From the NCBI GenBank assembly GCA_028285205.1, contig JANQQA010000221.1:1-53469 (forward strand): a DNA stretch of 53,469 nucleotides, written 5' to 3'. The notes below the pieces were generated by a model. It saw nothing but the letters and a program-made list of their open reading frames with translations. It was not told the origin of the DNA and searched no databases. Shown here piece after piece: positions 1 to 7,843 of the stretch. This DNA is from Bythopirellula sp. (GTDB taxonomy: Bacteria > Planctomycetota > Planctomycetia > Pirellulales > Lacipirellulaceae). Positions within the stretch are counted from its first letter, which is position 1; each line of letters begins with the position of its first letter. Both the position numbers and the translations under genes were made by a program.

Positions 1-844
1 CGTTGCCACTCGCCCCGCCGTCACCGGTATGGTTACCGCTAATGGTGCTGTTGGTGATCGTCAGGTTGCCACCGTCAGTGAAAATCCCACCGCCGTAGCC
101 GCCACTCTCACCGTTCCCGCCGTCGCCGCCGTCCTCGCCGTTGAGACCATCGGCACCGTCTCCGCCATCGCCTCCGTTGCCGCCTCGGCCAGTTGAGTTG
201 CCGCTGATGGTGCTTCCGAAAATGGTCAGATCACCCCCACTACTGAAAATGCCGCCACCATCGCCGCTGCGTTGACCGTCACCCCCGTCCTGGCCCGGTC
301 CGCCAATAGCGCCGTCGGTTCCTGGTCCCGTGGCGTTGTCGATGATGCGCACGTCGGCGAGCGTTAGATTCTCTCGACTTCGAATGCCGCCGCCTGCTCC
401 CGATACGTCGCCGCCAGTTAACGTGAGTCCCGAGATATCCACGTCCAAGAGATTTCCGGGACTACTATCGTCGATATCCAGCAACCGGAAGCCGTCGCCA
501 GTGCCTGGGATCGCATCTGTGCCGTGCCCCGCGTCGATAGTCGCGAAGTCGGAACCGGGCCCCGTGATCGTCAGGTCTTCGGAAATTGCAGGCAGCGCGC
601 TGGAAAGATTGATGGTCTGCGCGGTACTAAACACGACCGCATCAAAGTCGATCGTATCCGCGCCGGCCTGGGCGTTGGCGTCGAGGATCGCTTGACGAAG
701 GCTGCCCACTCCAGCGTCATCAGTATTGGTCACCGAAAAAGTCGCCAACATCCGTCGGTCCTCGAGCCACTCGAGTCGCAAGCGCCGATTCGCCGAGAGT
801 TGCCGTTGTCCAACGGTAGACCGTGAGCATCGTTTTGAATCCAT
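1..844 (-). CDS. Secreted beta-helix repeat protein, N-terminal part (3' end outside window)
   Basis: The frame stays open from ATG 844-842 to the window edge, giving about 281 residues. Residues 22-32 read [11 protein letters not shown], the N-terminal motif common on very large planctomycete secreted proteins (LEPR-XLL-like). It is followed by SVTNTDDAG and [10 protein letters not shown], the usual opening of right-handed parallel beta-helix (choice-of-anchor/polymorphic outer-membrane type) proteins. Next come two visible beta-helix rungs of the form [20 protein letters not shown], separated by Gly/Asp-rich spacers. The likely role is as an exported surface or matrix protein; the substrate or partner is unknown. 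The C-terminus and any sorting signal lie outside the window. A 121-codon frame overlapping the 5' end (720-1085) is a shadow. The start is supported by the position of the motif, not by a strong Shine-Dalgarno site. Confidence 0.8.
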   Translation of the reverse strand, partial: MDSKRCSRSTVGQRQLSANRRLRLEWLEDRRMLATFSVTNTDDAGVGSLRQAILDANAQAGADTIDFDAVVFSTAQTINLSSALPAISEDLTITGPGSDFATIDAGHGTDAIPGTGDGFRLLDIDDSSPGNLLDVDISGLTLTGGDVSGAGGGIRSRENLTLADVRIIDNATGPGTDGAIGGPGQDGGDGQRSGDGGGIFSSGGDLTIFGSTISGNSTGRGGNGGDGGDGADGLNGEDGGDGGNGESGGYGGGIFTDGGNLTITNSTISGNHTGDGGASGN

Positions 845-1534
845 CTTCGCGACTACCTTGCAGACCAATGTGAAACTGTGAGATGCCTGCAGGGCAGGTT
901 TCAGGTGTTTCGAGAGTTAGGTGCCAGCTTCCAAAATAGTCGAAATCAGGCTGGCCAGCAAACAAATGGTGATGGAAAACGTGGATCACCGCGTCCACAT
1001 TCAGCGCTGTCATTTTGCATATTTTTGCATTATTGATGTTCTCCGAAAACAACGTTTTTAAACGCAAAACTCCTTCATTCTGCACAGCCGGAATTCGGTA
1101 AACTACTTTCTCAAAGTGATTTCAGTCATCGCGCTGCTGCAATTCACTTCGACTTTTGCAAATTGCAGGTTTCCACCAAGTCGCTTCTGCGTTTGGTAGT
1201 GTTGCGGTTGCCATCATTTAGGGTGAATACACTCTGCAAATCATTCGCGCAGCAGCAACTAACCACCAAGCACTGCGAACGTCGCGAGCGGGTGAGATTC
1301 AAGTAACCGGGGGCCGCAAAACTCACTTGAAGGGCGCGAGTACAGGACGTGAGGACCGTGTTATGTTGACGATTATCACGATCCGTCCGCTCAATACCAG
1401 CAATATTTTTGGCCAGTTCAGGCGGCCGCCCACACGCATGGAACTGCGCCCACTGAGGACGTTCGAACAGCTGATGGGTAGCCACACTTCTGTGGCAACG
1501 AAGCAGGCAAACCGCGCGGGCATCGCTCAGAACG
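845..1534. other. Intergenic region without a convincing gene
   Basis: About 690 bases lie between the start of the beta-helix gene and the end of the sulfatase gene. Short open frames here have no family resemblance. The visible structure is a cluster of TTTTGC/GCAAAA hexamers at 1013-1018, 1023-1028, 1064-1069 and 1154-1159, directly upstream of the beta-helix gene. I see no clear -35/-10 pair and no terminator. Confidence 0.5.
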
Positions 1535-3253
1535 TTACTTGCCGAAATCGGGATCTGCCTTTGATCCGGGGATCTCGAACTCCAGATACTCCGTCACGTC
1601 GAAGGGCAAGTTCTGGATGTTCTGCTTCATTTGATCCGCGATCGCTTTGGTTTCCTCGCGTGCATTGGACAGCCCCGTGTAGGGCACACCGTAGGCCTTC
1701 TTCTTGTCTGGGTATTTCTTCTTCATGAGTTCATGCCGCGCGCGCATGCGATTGAACTGACCTTGAGTGTGAATCATCGGCACTAGCATCGGATTGTCTT
1801 CGCGCGTATCCACAAACAAGTCGTAATACGCCTCGGGCATACCAGAAGCCGCTACATCACCGCCGCCCAGCCAATGGCGCTTGTAGCGACCCTTCACGGT
1901 CGCACCCAGTTGGTGCCCGGCATAAATGAACACGTAGTCGCGACGACTATGCGTATCGCCGTTGAGCAACAATGCCGTCTGATCGATGCCATCGACCACG
2001 CGGTCGGCGGGAACGTGTTCGGTTGCCCCAGCCAAGCGAGCAAACGTTGTGTAGAGGTCCGTGACGTGGACGATATCGCCCACCGTCTGGCCACTATCAA
2101 TCATCCCCGGCCAGCAGGCAAAAGCAGGCACTCTCACCCCGCCCTCCAGAAAGTCTCCTTTGCCGCCGCGATACATGAGACTGATCATCCCAAATTGGGG
2201 AGGCGGACTGTGCACCATCGGTCCATTGTCTGCCATCGCAACGACGAGCGTATTCTCCGCAATGCCGAGCGACTCGAGTTCCTTCGTGAGTTCGCCGACG
2301 AATGCATCCAAAACCTGCAGCTCTTCGGAGACCATCGTCCCCGCTTGCGTCGTTTTCTTTGGATATGCTTTGATCAGCGTCAGCAGGTTGGGCCAATACT
2401 CGACGAAGAAGGGCTTGCCGGCTTTCGCATTCCTGCGAATGAATTCAAATGTTCGCTTCTCACACTCGGGGTCCATCTGCTGGTAAGCTTCGACTGTTGG
2501 TGTCTTCCACTCTTTTCCCTGCTCTTCTTTGCGTCCTTCGATGGCCATCACAAGCCCTGACGGAAGCAGCCCAGGGCTATCGAGGCGATAGGGATCGGCT
2601 GGATAGTTCTCAGGCCAGAAGCCGCGTGCAGCTCCCACCGCGTCGCCGGTTCGATTCCACTGCGAGATGATCTGATTCATCGGAGTGAACAGGGCTTCGT
2701 CGAAACCTTGATTGTGGGGATAGCTTTCCTCGACGTCGCCCAAGTGGCCCTTGCCGAAATGGGCCGTCGCATATCCAGCTTTCGAAAGCACTTCGGCAAT
2801 CGTCACTTCATCGCTGCGCAGACCAGCCATTTCGTGAGGCATGCCGACCTCACCCATGCCGCTACGCACTGGGTGACGGCCAGTCAGAAAAGCGACCCGC
2901 GTAGGCGTGCACGATGGCTCGGTGTACATGCGTGTGAAGTTGATACCATCGCTTGCCATTTGATTCAGGTTAGGCGTCGTAAAGCCAAAGTTTTTCTGCA
3001 GTGCGGGAAAGCCGACCGCGCCAAAAGTGGTATCGTCCCAGAGAATGTAAACGATGTTAGGCGGAGTGCCGTGCTTCTCGCGCAGAGCCGCCAATTTGGC
3101 GTTCAGATCCCGATCCTCTGCCGACCATTTTTCTCGGTTTTGGGCCTCCAGAATGTAGTATTCCGCGTCGTGGACGATTCCATTCGCGTCAGCGAATTGC
3201 AATGCGCACAACAAGAACAAGAAGGTGATCCACGGGGGTCGTAAAGCTTTCAA
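1535..3253 (-). CDS. Exported arylsulfatase-type sulfatase
   Basis: Hydrolyses sulfate esters, probably on sulfated polysaccharides, outside the cytoplasm. I chose TTG 3253-3251 because GGAG lies 8 bases upstream and the product then opens with a normal signal peptide (MKALRPPW, then a hydrophobic run to ALQFADA). An in-frame ATG at 3334 would add 27 residues with no export logic. With the TTG start the protein is about 572 residues. Visible motifs: paired metal-binding aspartates at 73-74 (ILWDD); the formylglycine sequence CTPTR at Cys115, which needs a formylglycine-generating enzyme; GKGHLGD in place of the usual GKWHLG; and ADNGP in the second metal site. The family (alkaline phosphatase superfamily, sulfatase) is certain; the substrate cannot be read. 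It is the last gene of a four-gene minus-strand group led by a PadR regulator. Confidence 0.9.
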   Translation of the reverse strand: MKALRPPWITFLFLLCALQFADANGIVHDAEYYILEAQNREKWSAEDRDLNAKLAALREKHGTPPNIVYILWDDTTFGAVGFPALQKNFGFTTPNLNQMASDGINFTRMYTEPSCTPTRVAFLTGRHPVRSGMGEVGMPHEMAGLRSDEVTIAEVLSKAGYATAHFGKGHLGDVEESYPHNQGFDEALFTPMNQIISQWNRTGDAVGAARGFWPENYPADPYRLDSPGLLPSGLVMAIEGRKEEQGKEWKTPTVEAYQQMDPECEKRTFEFIRRNAKAGKPFFVEYWPNLLTLIKAYPKKTTQAGTMVSEELQVLDAFVGELTKELESLGIAENTLVVAMADNGPMVHSPPPQFGMISLMYRGGKGDFLEGGVRVPAFACWPGMIDSGQTVGDIVHVTDLYTTFARLAGATEHVPADRVVDGIDQTALLLNGDTHSRRDYVFIYAGHQLGATVKGRYKRHWLGGGDVAASGMPEAYYDLFVDTREDNPMLVPMIHTQGQFNRMRARHELMKKKYPDKKKAYGVPYTGLSNAREETKAIADQMKQNIQNLPFDVTEYLEFEIPGSKADPDFGK

Positions 3254-3391
3254 AACAACTACTCCGGATACAAGATCTCGCGAAAAGGCAATCAGCAGCA
3301 TCCGGAATATACCACAGGCGGTCAGAGATTTCACGTATGGCTAGGCGGCAGCGTCGACCAGCGCTGCATTGCTGGAGATGCGAAAATCGAG

Positions 3392-4522
3392 TTAGTACAC
3401 GACGGGGCGATCAGCGATTTTTACCCTCAGCAGCCACTGCATGTGGTCGAACTTCTCCGACCAGTCAGCCGGCTGCACTTGCATGCCCGTCCTGGCGTCG
3501 GTCGACGCTACCTGCTGTTGCTCGGCGTCGAGATAGCGCAGATAGAGTCCTTTGTACTTTGTACCATGCGCATCAACGCTCACGTAGAACTTACCTTGCA
3601 CCTTGGTCGGTAGCGTGGGCACGGAAATCCACTGCGCCTCTTGCGTCGCGCGGCTGTAGGGAAAAGTGCTACGAGAGAGGATCTTGCGATTCTCGTCGAG
3701 AATATAGATGTCGCCGCTGACAGCTTCGCTATCGTGCTGTGCCCCAAACTGAGAGGCGTACATCTGCACCTGCCAGACAAAGCCTTCGACATTCTTCGGC
3801 GTTTCAAACTGCACGGAGTACAACGCCCCTTGGATGTTCATCTTGTCTTCGGTGGGGCCATCGTCGTGCTTCAGCGTCAGGCTCTTGGCGTCGCCCAGCA
3901 ACTTCGCATCGCGTGATGCCTCCTCCTGTACGCGTCGTCCCGCACGAGCTTCATCGCTCATCAGCTTGCGAACTTCGCCGTCCACCTCATCGGTTACGTA
4001 GGCTTGGATCATCCAGTCGCCCTCGAGATCGCTGTCTTTGTTACCAGGGTCCGAGGCCAGCAAGATGGAAGAATGGGTGGGCTTGGCGTCGCTGTCGATA
4101 CCGACATACACGCCCTTGGTGCGAGTCGGATTGAAAAATACGGCCGCGTGGAACGGCCCCTGCACTTCGACTGGATCGAAGTTGATTCGTACCCACTTCT
4201 CCCTGCCGCGATCGAACAGGGAATACGGTTTGCTAATCTCCACACGTTGCGAAAGGTCGTCGCTGGCGATCACAATCTTAAAGTCCTCGTTTGGTGCCTG
4301 CGCCGTACCGTATCGTGAGCCGTGTATGCGAATGCCTGTAACGTACCACTTCTGACCATCGGGGCACTCGAACCGGACCGCTTGCCCCGAGCCTGCCATG
4401 CTCCTTTTGCTCTCCTGAGAGCCGTCGTCGTGCTTCAGAAGTTTTATGTCAGCGGCAGCTACGTGGGCTGCGATCATCAACAGAAATGTCGTTGTGGCAC
4501 GCGTCTGCAAATTGGTAAACAT
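3392..4522 (-). CDS. Exported protein with a duplicated LKHDDG domain
   Basis: 376 residues with an N-terminal signal peptide (TTTFLLMIAAHVAAA) and no later membrane segment, so probably periplasmic or surface-exposed. The body contains two copies of one domain. The first starts IKLLKHDDGSQESKRS at about residue 26 and the second SLTLKHDDGPTEDK at about residue 214. Each is followed by a conserved VRFE/VQFE strand, a Gxx-SxYG/SQFG turn and a GVYV/GLYL strand, suggesting a beta-sandwich. I do not recognise a named family; I have an impression of similar modules beside PadR regulators and M56-type proteins, but that is recollection. Start supported by AAGGA 8 bases upstream of ATG 4522. It lies 54 bases after the permease-prefix gene and 138 bases before the sulfatase, all on the same strand. 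Confidence 0.75.
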   Translation of the reverse strand: MFTNLQTRATTTFLLMIAAHVAAADIKLLKHDDGSQESKRSMAGSGQAVRFECPDGQKWYVTGIRIHGSRYGTAQAPNEDFKIVIASDDLSQRVEISKPYSLFDRGREKWVRINFDPVEVQGPFHAAVFFNPTRTKGVYVGIDSDAKPTHSSILLASDPGNKDSDLEGDWMIQAYVTDEVDGEVRKLMSDEARAGRRVQEEASRDAKLLGDAKSLTLKHDDGPTEDKMNIQGALYSVQFETPKNVEGFVWQVQMYASQFGAQHDSEAVSGDIYILDENRKILSRSTFPYSRATQEAQWISVPTLPTKVQGKFYVSVDAHGTKYKGLYLRYLDAEQQQVASTDARTGMQVQPADWSEKFDHMQWLLRVKIADRPVVY

Positions 4523-4576
4523 TGGAGTATTCCTTTTTGAAATGGGAAAATGCTCTATGCGTTGAGATTCCTGAAT

Positions 4577-5152
4577 TCACAGTCCTTCAGCATCAATCGC
4601 TACGTCCTGCCAGTCACACCATGGAGTCGCAAGCGCGTCTTGGTTGTTATTCCAATGAGCCAGCACCTCGGCATCAGGCATCACCTGGATCGACTCTGGA
4701 CCTACGAAATCAGGCGACCAGTGCATGTAGGGCATCGTGTGCCGGCTCTCAACTGATTCGTGACTAGCCGATTGCTGCAGTTGCTGGATGGTACGTGTGA
4801 GAGTTTCGATTCGATCCGAACTTTGCGCACGCATTTGGGTGAGCACGACCGCCTGGTAAATGACGATCGTCGCCAGTAGAGCCAGCAGCGCGAGTTGCAG
4901 GCGTTGCATTAGTAGCCGCGGTCCGAGAACGATCTTCTGGCACTCTCGGCGCCGCGCTTCGAAGTCTCCAAATCGCGACTCGGCATCGCGGCGCGCCTCG
5001 TCCGCCGACATGCCGGCGCGGACGTTTTCCTCGGTACACATGGCCAGGTGAAACTCCAGCTCGTCGCGAATATCCGCATCGATGTCTGCAACCGAGCGTA
5101 GGTTCGACCACGGCAGCAGTTCGCCGGCAGCGTGTCGAATGGACATGCTCAT
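4577..5152 (-). CDS. Permease-prefix-domain membrane protein without a permease
   Basis: 191 residues from ATG 5152, which overlaps the stop of the PadR gene as ATGA, implying translational coupling. Residues about 20-70 (DIDADIRDELEFHLA, then GMSADEARRDAESRFGD) match the permease prefix domain that normally caps the N-terminus of ADOP-type ABC permeases paired with PadR regulators. Here it is followed by a single transmembrane helix (LALLALLATIVIYQAVVL) and a short coiled coil (RIETLTRTIQQLQQ). A C-terminal tail of about 60 residues completes the protein; no MacB/FtsX permease follows. It may sense or anchor something at the membrane for the PadR circuit, but the function is unknown. A longer frame starting at 5296 is ruled out because it would lie inside padR. 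Confidence 0.8.
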   Translation of the reverse strand: MSMSIRHAAGELLPWSNLRSVADIDADIRDELEFHLAMCTEENVRAGMSADEARRDAESRFGDFEARRRECQKIVLGPRLLMQRLQLALLALLATIVIYQAVVLTQMRAQSSDRIETLTRTIQQLQQSASHESVESRHTMPYMHWSPDFVGPESIQVMPDAEVLAHWNNNQDALATPWCDWQDVAIDAEGL

Positions 5153-5505
5153 ACCTCCGTGGCGGGCGGATTCAGGATGTTGGAAATCGCGTTGACGAAG
5201 TGGTCCCAGCGCTTCGTCTCGGCGGTGAGTTGCTTTCTTCCCGTCGGCGTCAGCCGATAGAACTTGGCCCGACGGTTCGAGTCCGAAAGGCCCCACTCGT
5301 GCTCGATCATCCCGCGCCGTTCCATACGATGTAGAGCGGGGTAGAGTGAGCCCTCTTCCACCACCAGTACATCGCTACTCGCACGCTGGATGTGTCGAGC
5401 AATCGTGTAGCCGTGGGCCTTGCCGTTAGTGAGCGTCTTGAGAATGAGCATATCGAGCGTGCCCTGGAGCAACTCGGTACGTTTTTGGGCTTTCTTTTTT
5501 GCCAT
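5149..5505 (-). CDS. PadR-family transcriptional regulator
   Basis: 118 residues, the usual length of the short PadR class (winged helix plus C-terminal dimerising helix). The N-terminal lysine-rich stretch is followed by ELLQGTLDMLILKTL, the diagnostic first helix. Then come HGYTIARHIQ, the wing region VEEGSLYPALHRMERRG and YRLTPTGRKQL, all typical of the family. These proteins are usually autoregulated repressors. ACGGAGCC places GGAG 9 bases upstream of ATG 5505. The stop codon overlaps the start of the permease-prefix gene (ATGA), the standard PadR/permease-prefix arrangement. The promoter at 5549-5577 contains a palindrome well placed for autorepression. Confidence 0.92.
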   Translation of the reverse strand: MAKKKAQKRTELLQGTLDMLILKTLTNGKAHGYTIARHIQRASSDVLVVEEGSLYPALHRMERRGMIEHEWGLSDSNRRAKFYRLTPTGRKQLTAETKRWDHFVNAISNILNPPATEV

Positions 5506-5548
5506 AGTTTGGGGCTCCGTGGAGTGCTTCCCTTGTTGTTCTATGGGA

Positions 5549-5577
5549 ATGATACGGGAGCTCCCCTAGAATGTCAA
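5549..5577 (-). promoter_or_regulatory. padR promoter with palindrome between -35 and -10
   Basis: On the minus strand, TTGACA (5577-5572), a 17-base spacer and TATCAT (5554-5549) form a near-consensus sigma-70 promoter; the start point would fall near 5542, about 37 bases before the padR ATG. The spacer contains the perfect 10-base palindrome GGGAGCTCCC (5556-5565). A dimeric repressor bound there would block polymerase. It is a natural candidate PadR operator, although the best-known PadR sites are ATGT/ACAT-type. Confidence 0.7.
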
Positions 5578-5838
5578 TGGGAAAGCTCACATCCCATCGG
5601 TCAGCGCACGCAGATCGCGCTTAGATGATGCAGCGTCTCATGCAGGAAAGCACTTGGCAGCCGCACGAAGACGCGCCATGGGTCGTGCAACTCGCGGATC
5701 ATCGCAATCCGTGCCTTGCGCGGCAAAGTGCCAACACCGGAAACGTCCTACGTTTTGGGATGGCCTCAGAGAGTAAACGGCGATTGCGACCGCTCAACAA
5801 AGAAGTTATTGACCACAGTGGACTGCAATGACGATGAT

Positions 5839-6132
5839 TCACTGCTCCGCGGGCGCGGCCTGCGTTTCGTTCGGCGTGGGATCGCTTTTCTGCTGGTCAA
5901 GAACATTGCGAAAACTCTCACCGGCGGCGACTTTCCGCCGATGCTCTTTGATATCTGCCATAACCTTCAATCGGTTCTCGCAGTTTTCCCAACGCTCCTG
6001 ATCACAGTCCAACTCTCGGCAGTTCAGTTCGCAAGCAGCCATCTCCTCATCGAATTCGCCGATCCAGTTACGAACGAACCGCTTCCACCATCTTCGCAGG
6101 GGGCCTGGCTGTTTGGCCGGCAACTCGTTCAT
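5839..6132 (-). CDS. Small Cys-containing hypothetical protein
   Basis: 97 residues; no family recognised. AGGAG lies 8 bases upstream of ATG 6132, which supports a real gene. The N-terminal third is basic and tryptophan-rich (RRWWKRFVRNWIGEF). A helix with four cysteines follows (CELNCRELDC, then WENC), and then a charged helical region and a Pro/Glu-rich tail. The cysteines could bind a metal or form disulfides. The protein has no signal peptide and no membrane segment. It stands alone between the padR promoter and the diguanylate cyclase, all on the minus strand. Confidence 0.6.
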   Translation of the reverse strand: MNELPAKQPGPLRRWWKRFVRNWIGEFDEEMAACELNCRELDCDQERWENCENRLKVMADIKEHRRKVAAGESFRNVLDQQKSDPTPNETQAAPAEQ

Positions 6133-6330
6133 TTGCGTAACTCCTGAACCCTGTCATCGAGAGCATGACGCTACGTCTGTTGCAGTAGACTGGTGTCTAC
6201 AGCCTTCATGGTAACACCCGGTGTGTACGTTGCACAGAAGTTTCCCGCTCGGATAGTGTGCCGTCGCAGACACCCCATTGGGAGTCACTGGGCGCCTCGT
6301 CTCCGCAGGGTGCGAACGAGGAAACGCGGC

Positions 6331-7140
6331 CTACGTCCTGCCACTGGACTCCTTAGCCGAGTACATCTCGCGGTCGGCGCAAAGCAACAGGTCCTTCAGG
6401 CCCGTGGCGGCCGTGTTCCCGATTGCGAGCCCTAACGTCGCGCTGATTTGCACTTGATGCTCAGAGATCGTCATCGGCTGCTGAGTGGCCTGAGCCAATC
6501 GATCTAGAACGGGTCGGGCAGCATCTTGCGAGTCGATATCGGCAAGCAAAAAAACAAACTCGTCGCCGCCATATCGCGCGACGAGGTCGCGGTCGCGTAC
6601 ACAGCCCTCCCATCGCCGTGCCAGTGCGATCAACACTTCGTCCCCAACGGCATGGCCCAACTCGTCGTTTACTTGCTTGAAGTGATCAAGGTCCAGAAAT
6701 ACGAGGGCCACAGATCGTCCTTGGCCACTCAGCGTGCGCGCGAGTAAATCATACTGTGACTGCAAGTCGCGGCGATCAGCGAGTCCGGTCAACGCATCGC
6801 GATGGAGGATTTCCTGCTCCTGTGAACCCCCGAATTGAAACGTCAGCAAGACGGCCGGGCCCTGCATGCCATGCATGCTTCGCGCCAGCACATCAGCCTC
6901 CTTCGATTCTCCGTCGATCGTGAGCGTCATACGGAAGTGGCGAGTGAGTTTATCATTTTGATCAAGTAAACTGTGCCAGCGATCAGCGTCGAACTGTAAA
7001 CCCAGATCGCTAAAGTGTGTCTCCGTGAGCCAGTCAGGCTCGACTGCGAAGACTTCGCATGCCACCGTATCTGCCGCCAGCAGTCGCCCCGATGGCCGCT
7101 CCAATAGAATATTCGCGGAAACGGCGACTATTTCGGTCAT
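6331..7140 (-). CDS. Diguanylate cyclase (GGDEF domain)
   Basis: Makes cyclic di-GMP from two GTP. I use ATG 7140 (MTEIVAVSANILL), giving 269 residues; an upstream TTG at 7191 is possible. The N-terminal 110 residues look like a small PAS-like sensory fold with no membrane segment, so the enzyme is probably cytosolic. The C-terminal GGDEF domain begins at DALTGLADRRDL and contains FLDLDHFKQVND. Its catalytic loop is RYGGDEF, with RDRD before it: the RxxD product-inhibition site is intact, so feedback inhibition by c-di-GMP is expected. It lies immediately before the polysaccharide cluster, whose first gene carries a degenerate GGDEF-like domain, and so is a candidate source of the signal for that locus. 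Confidence 0.9.
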   Translation of the reverse strand: MTEIVAVSANILLERPSGRLLAADTVACEVFAVEPDWLTETHFSDLGLQFDADRWHSLLDQNDKLTRHFRMTLTIDGESKEADVLARSMHGMQGPAVLLTFQFGGSQEQEILHRDALTGLADRRDLQSQYDLLARTLSGQGRSVALVFLDLDHFKQVNDELGHAVGDEVLIALARRWEGCVRDRDLVARYGGDEFVFLLADIDSQDAARPVLDRLAQATQQPMTISEHQVQISATLGLAIGNTAATGLKDLLLCADREMYSAKESSGRT

Positions 7141-7843
7141 AGGGCAGTACCAATTACCTGAGCATGCACGTAAATAGCTGCATTGCGCCAAGGCTCGTTC
7201 AGCTATTCGAGATTACTGGGCTAAACAATCACCCAGCCAGAGCAGTTCTACGCACATTTTTGGGGCTCTTCCGCAGATCGGTTCTATGCCTTGGCTTTGA
7301 GGAGCACCTCAAAAACTGAAGCAAAAATACATGAAAATGCTACGAACCGCTCCGGGGAGCTATTATAATCGGCACGAGAACGATGCCTTAGCGAAAAACG
7401 GTGCTTCCAACCGGGTTTGTTGCGCGACGCGAGTTGGAAGCGGGCACACGGAACAGGCAGTTGAAGCAAAACAGCTAAACCCAACCGCACCTCCACAAGG
7501 TTGAAGTATGCTGTGCGTTGCAAGTTCAACTTTTCCAAAGTCGACCCGGGAGTTGCCGTTTGCAGTCCCCCTCAGATTTAGCGCAGCCCCCGCCTAAGAC
7601 ACCGACAGCATTTGCATGAAAAGACGAAATGGGGAGATTTCTGATTTGGCTACGGGGCGGATTAGCCAGCGTAATCTCTACTTGCTGCAGTAGGGTTGGT
7701 CACGCTCGTAGCTGCTAGCCTCCTTGGTTGGTAGAAACCTGTCGATCCTCCTAAGCGACTAGCGCATCGAGCCATCAGAAGTATTACGAAGTCGAAGGCA
7801 ACACGCATATCAATTGAAGAATCGGCACCCGAGATAAGTTGCG
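7141..7843. other. Long leader/intergenic region upstream of the polysaccharide cluster
   Basis: About 700 bases with no convincing gene. Visible elements are a TATAAT hexamer at 7364-7369 on the plus strand without a good -35, and a 7-bp hairpin TTTGAGG-AGCA-CCTCAAA at 7296-7313. If the TATAAT is used, the cluster would have a leader of about 470 bases, long enough for a structured regulatory RNA. That is only a possibility. Confidence 0.35.

Noticed and set aside
720..1085. A 121-codon minus-strand frame overlapping the start of the beta-helix gene
   Set aside because: It has no recognisable motif, and the overlapping frame contains the LEDRRMLA and [10 protein letters not shown] signatures of a known protein type.
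7284..7538. An 84-codon minus-strand frame upstream of the polysaccharide cluster
   Set aside because: No ribosome site and no family features.
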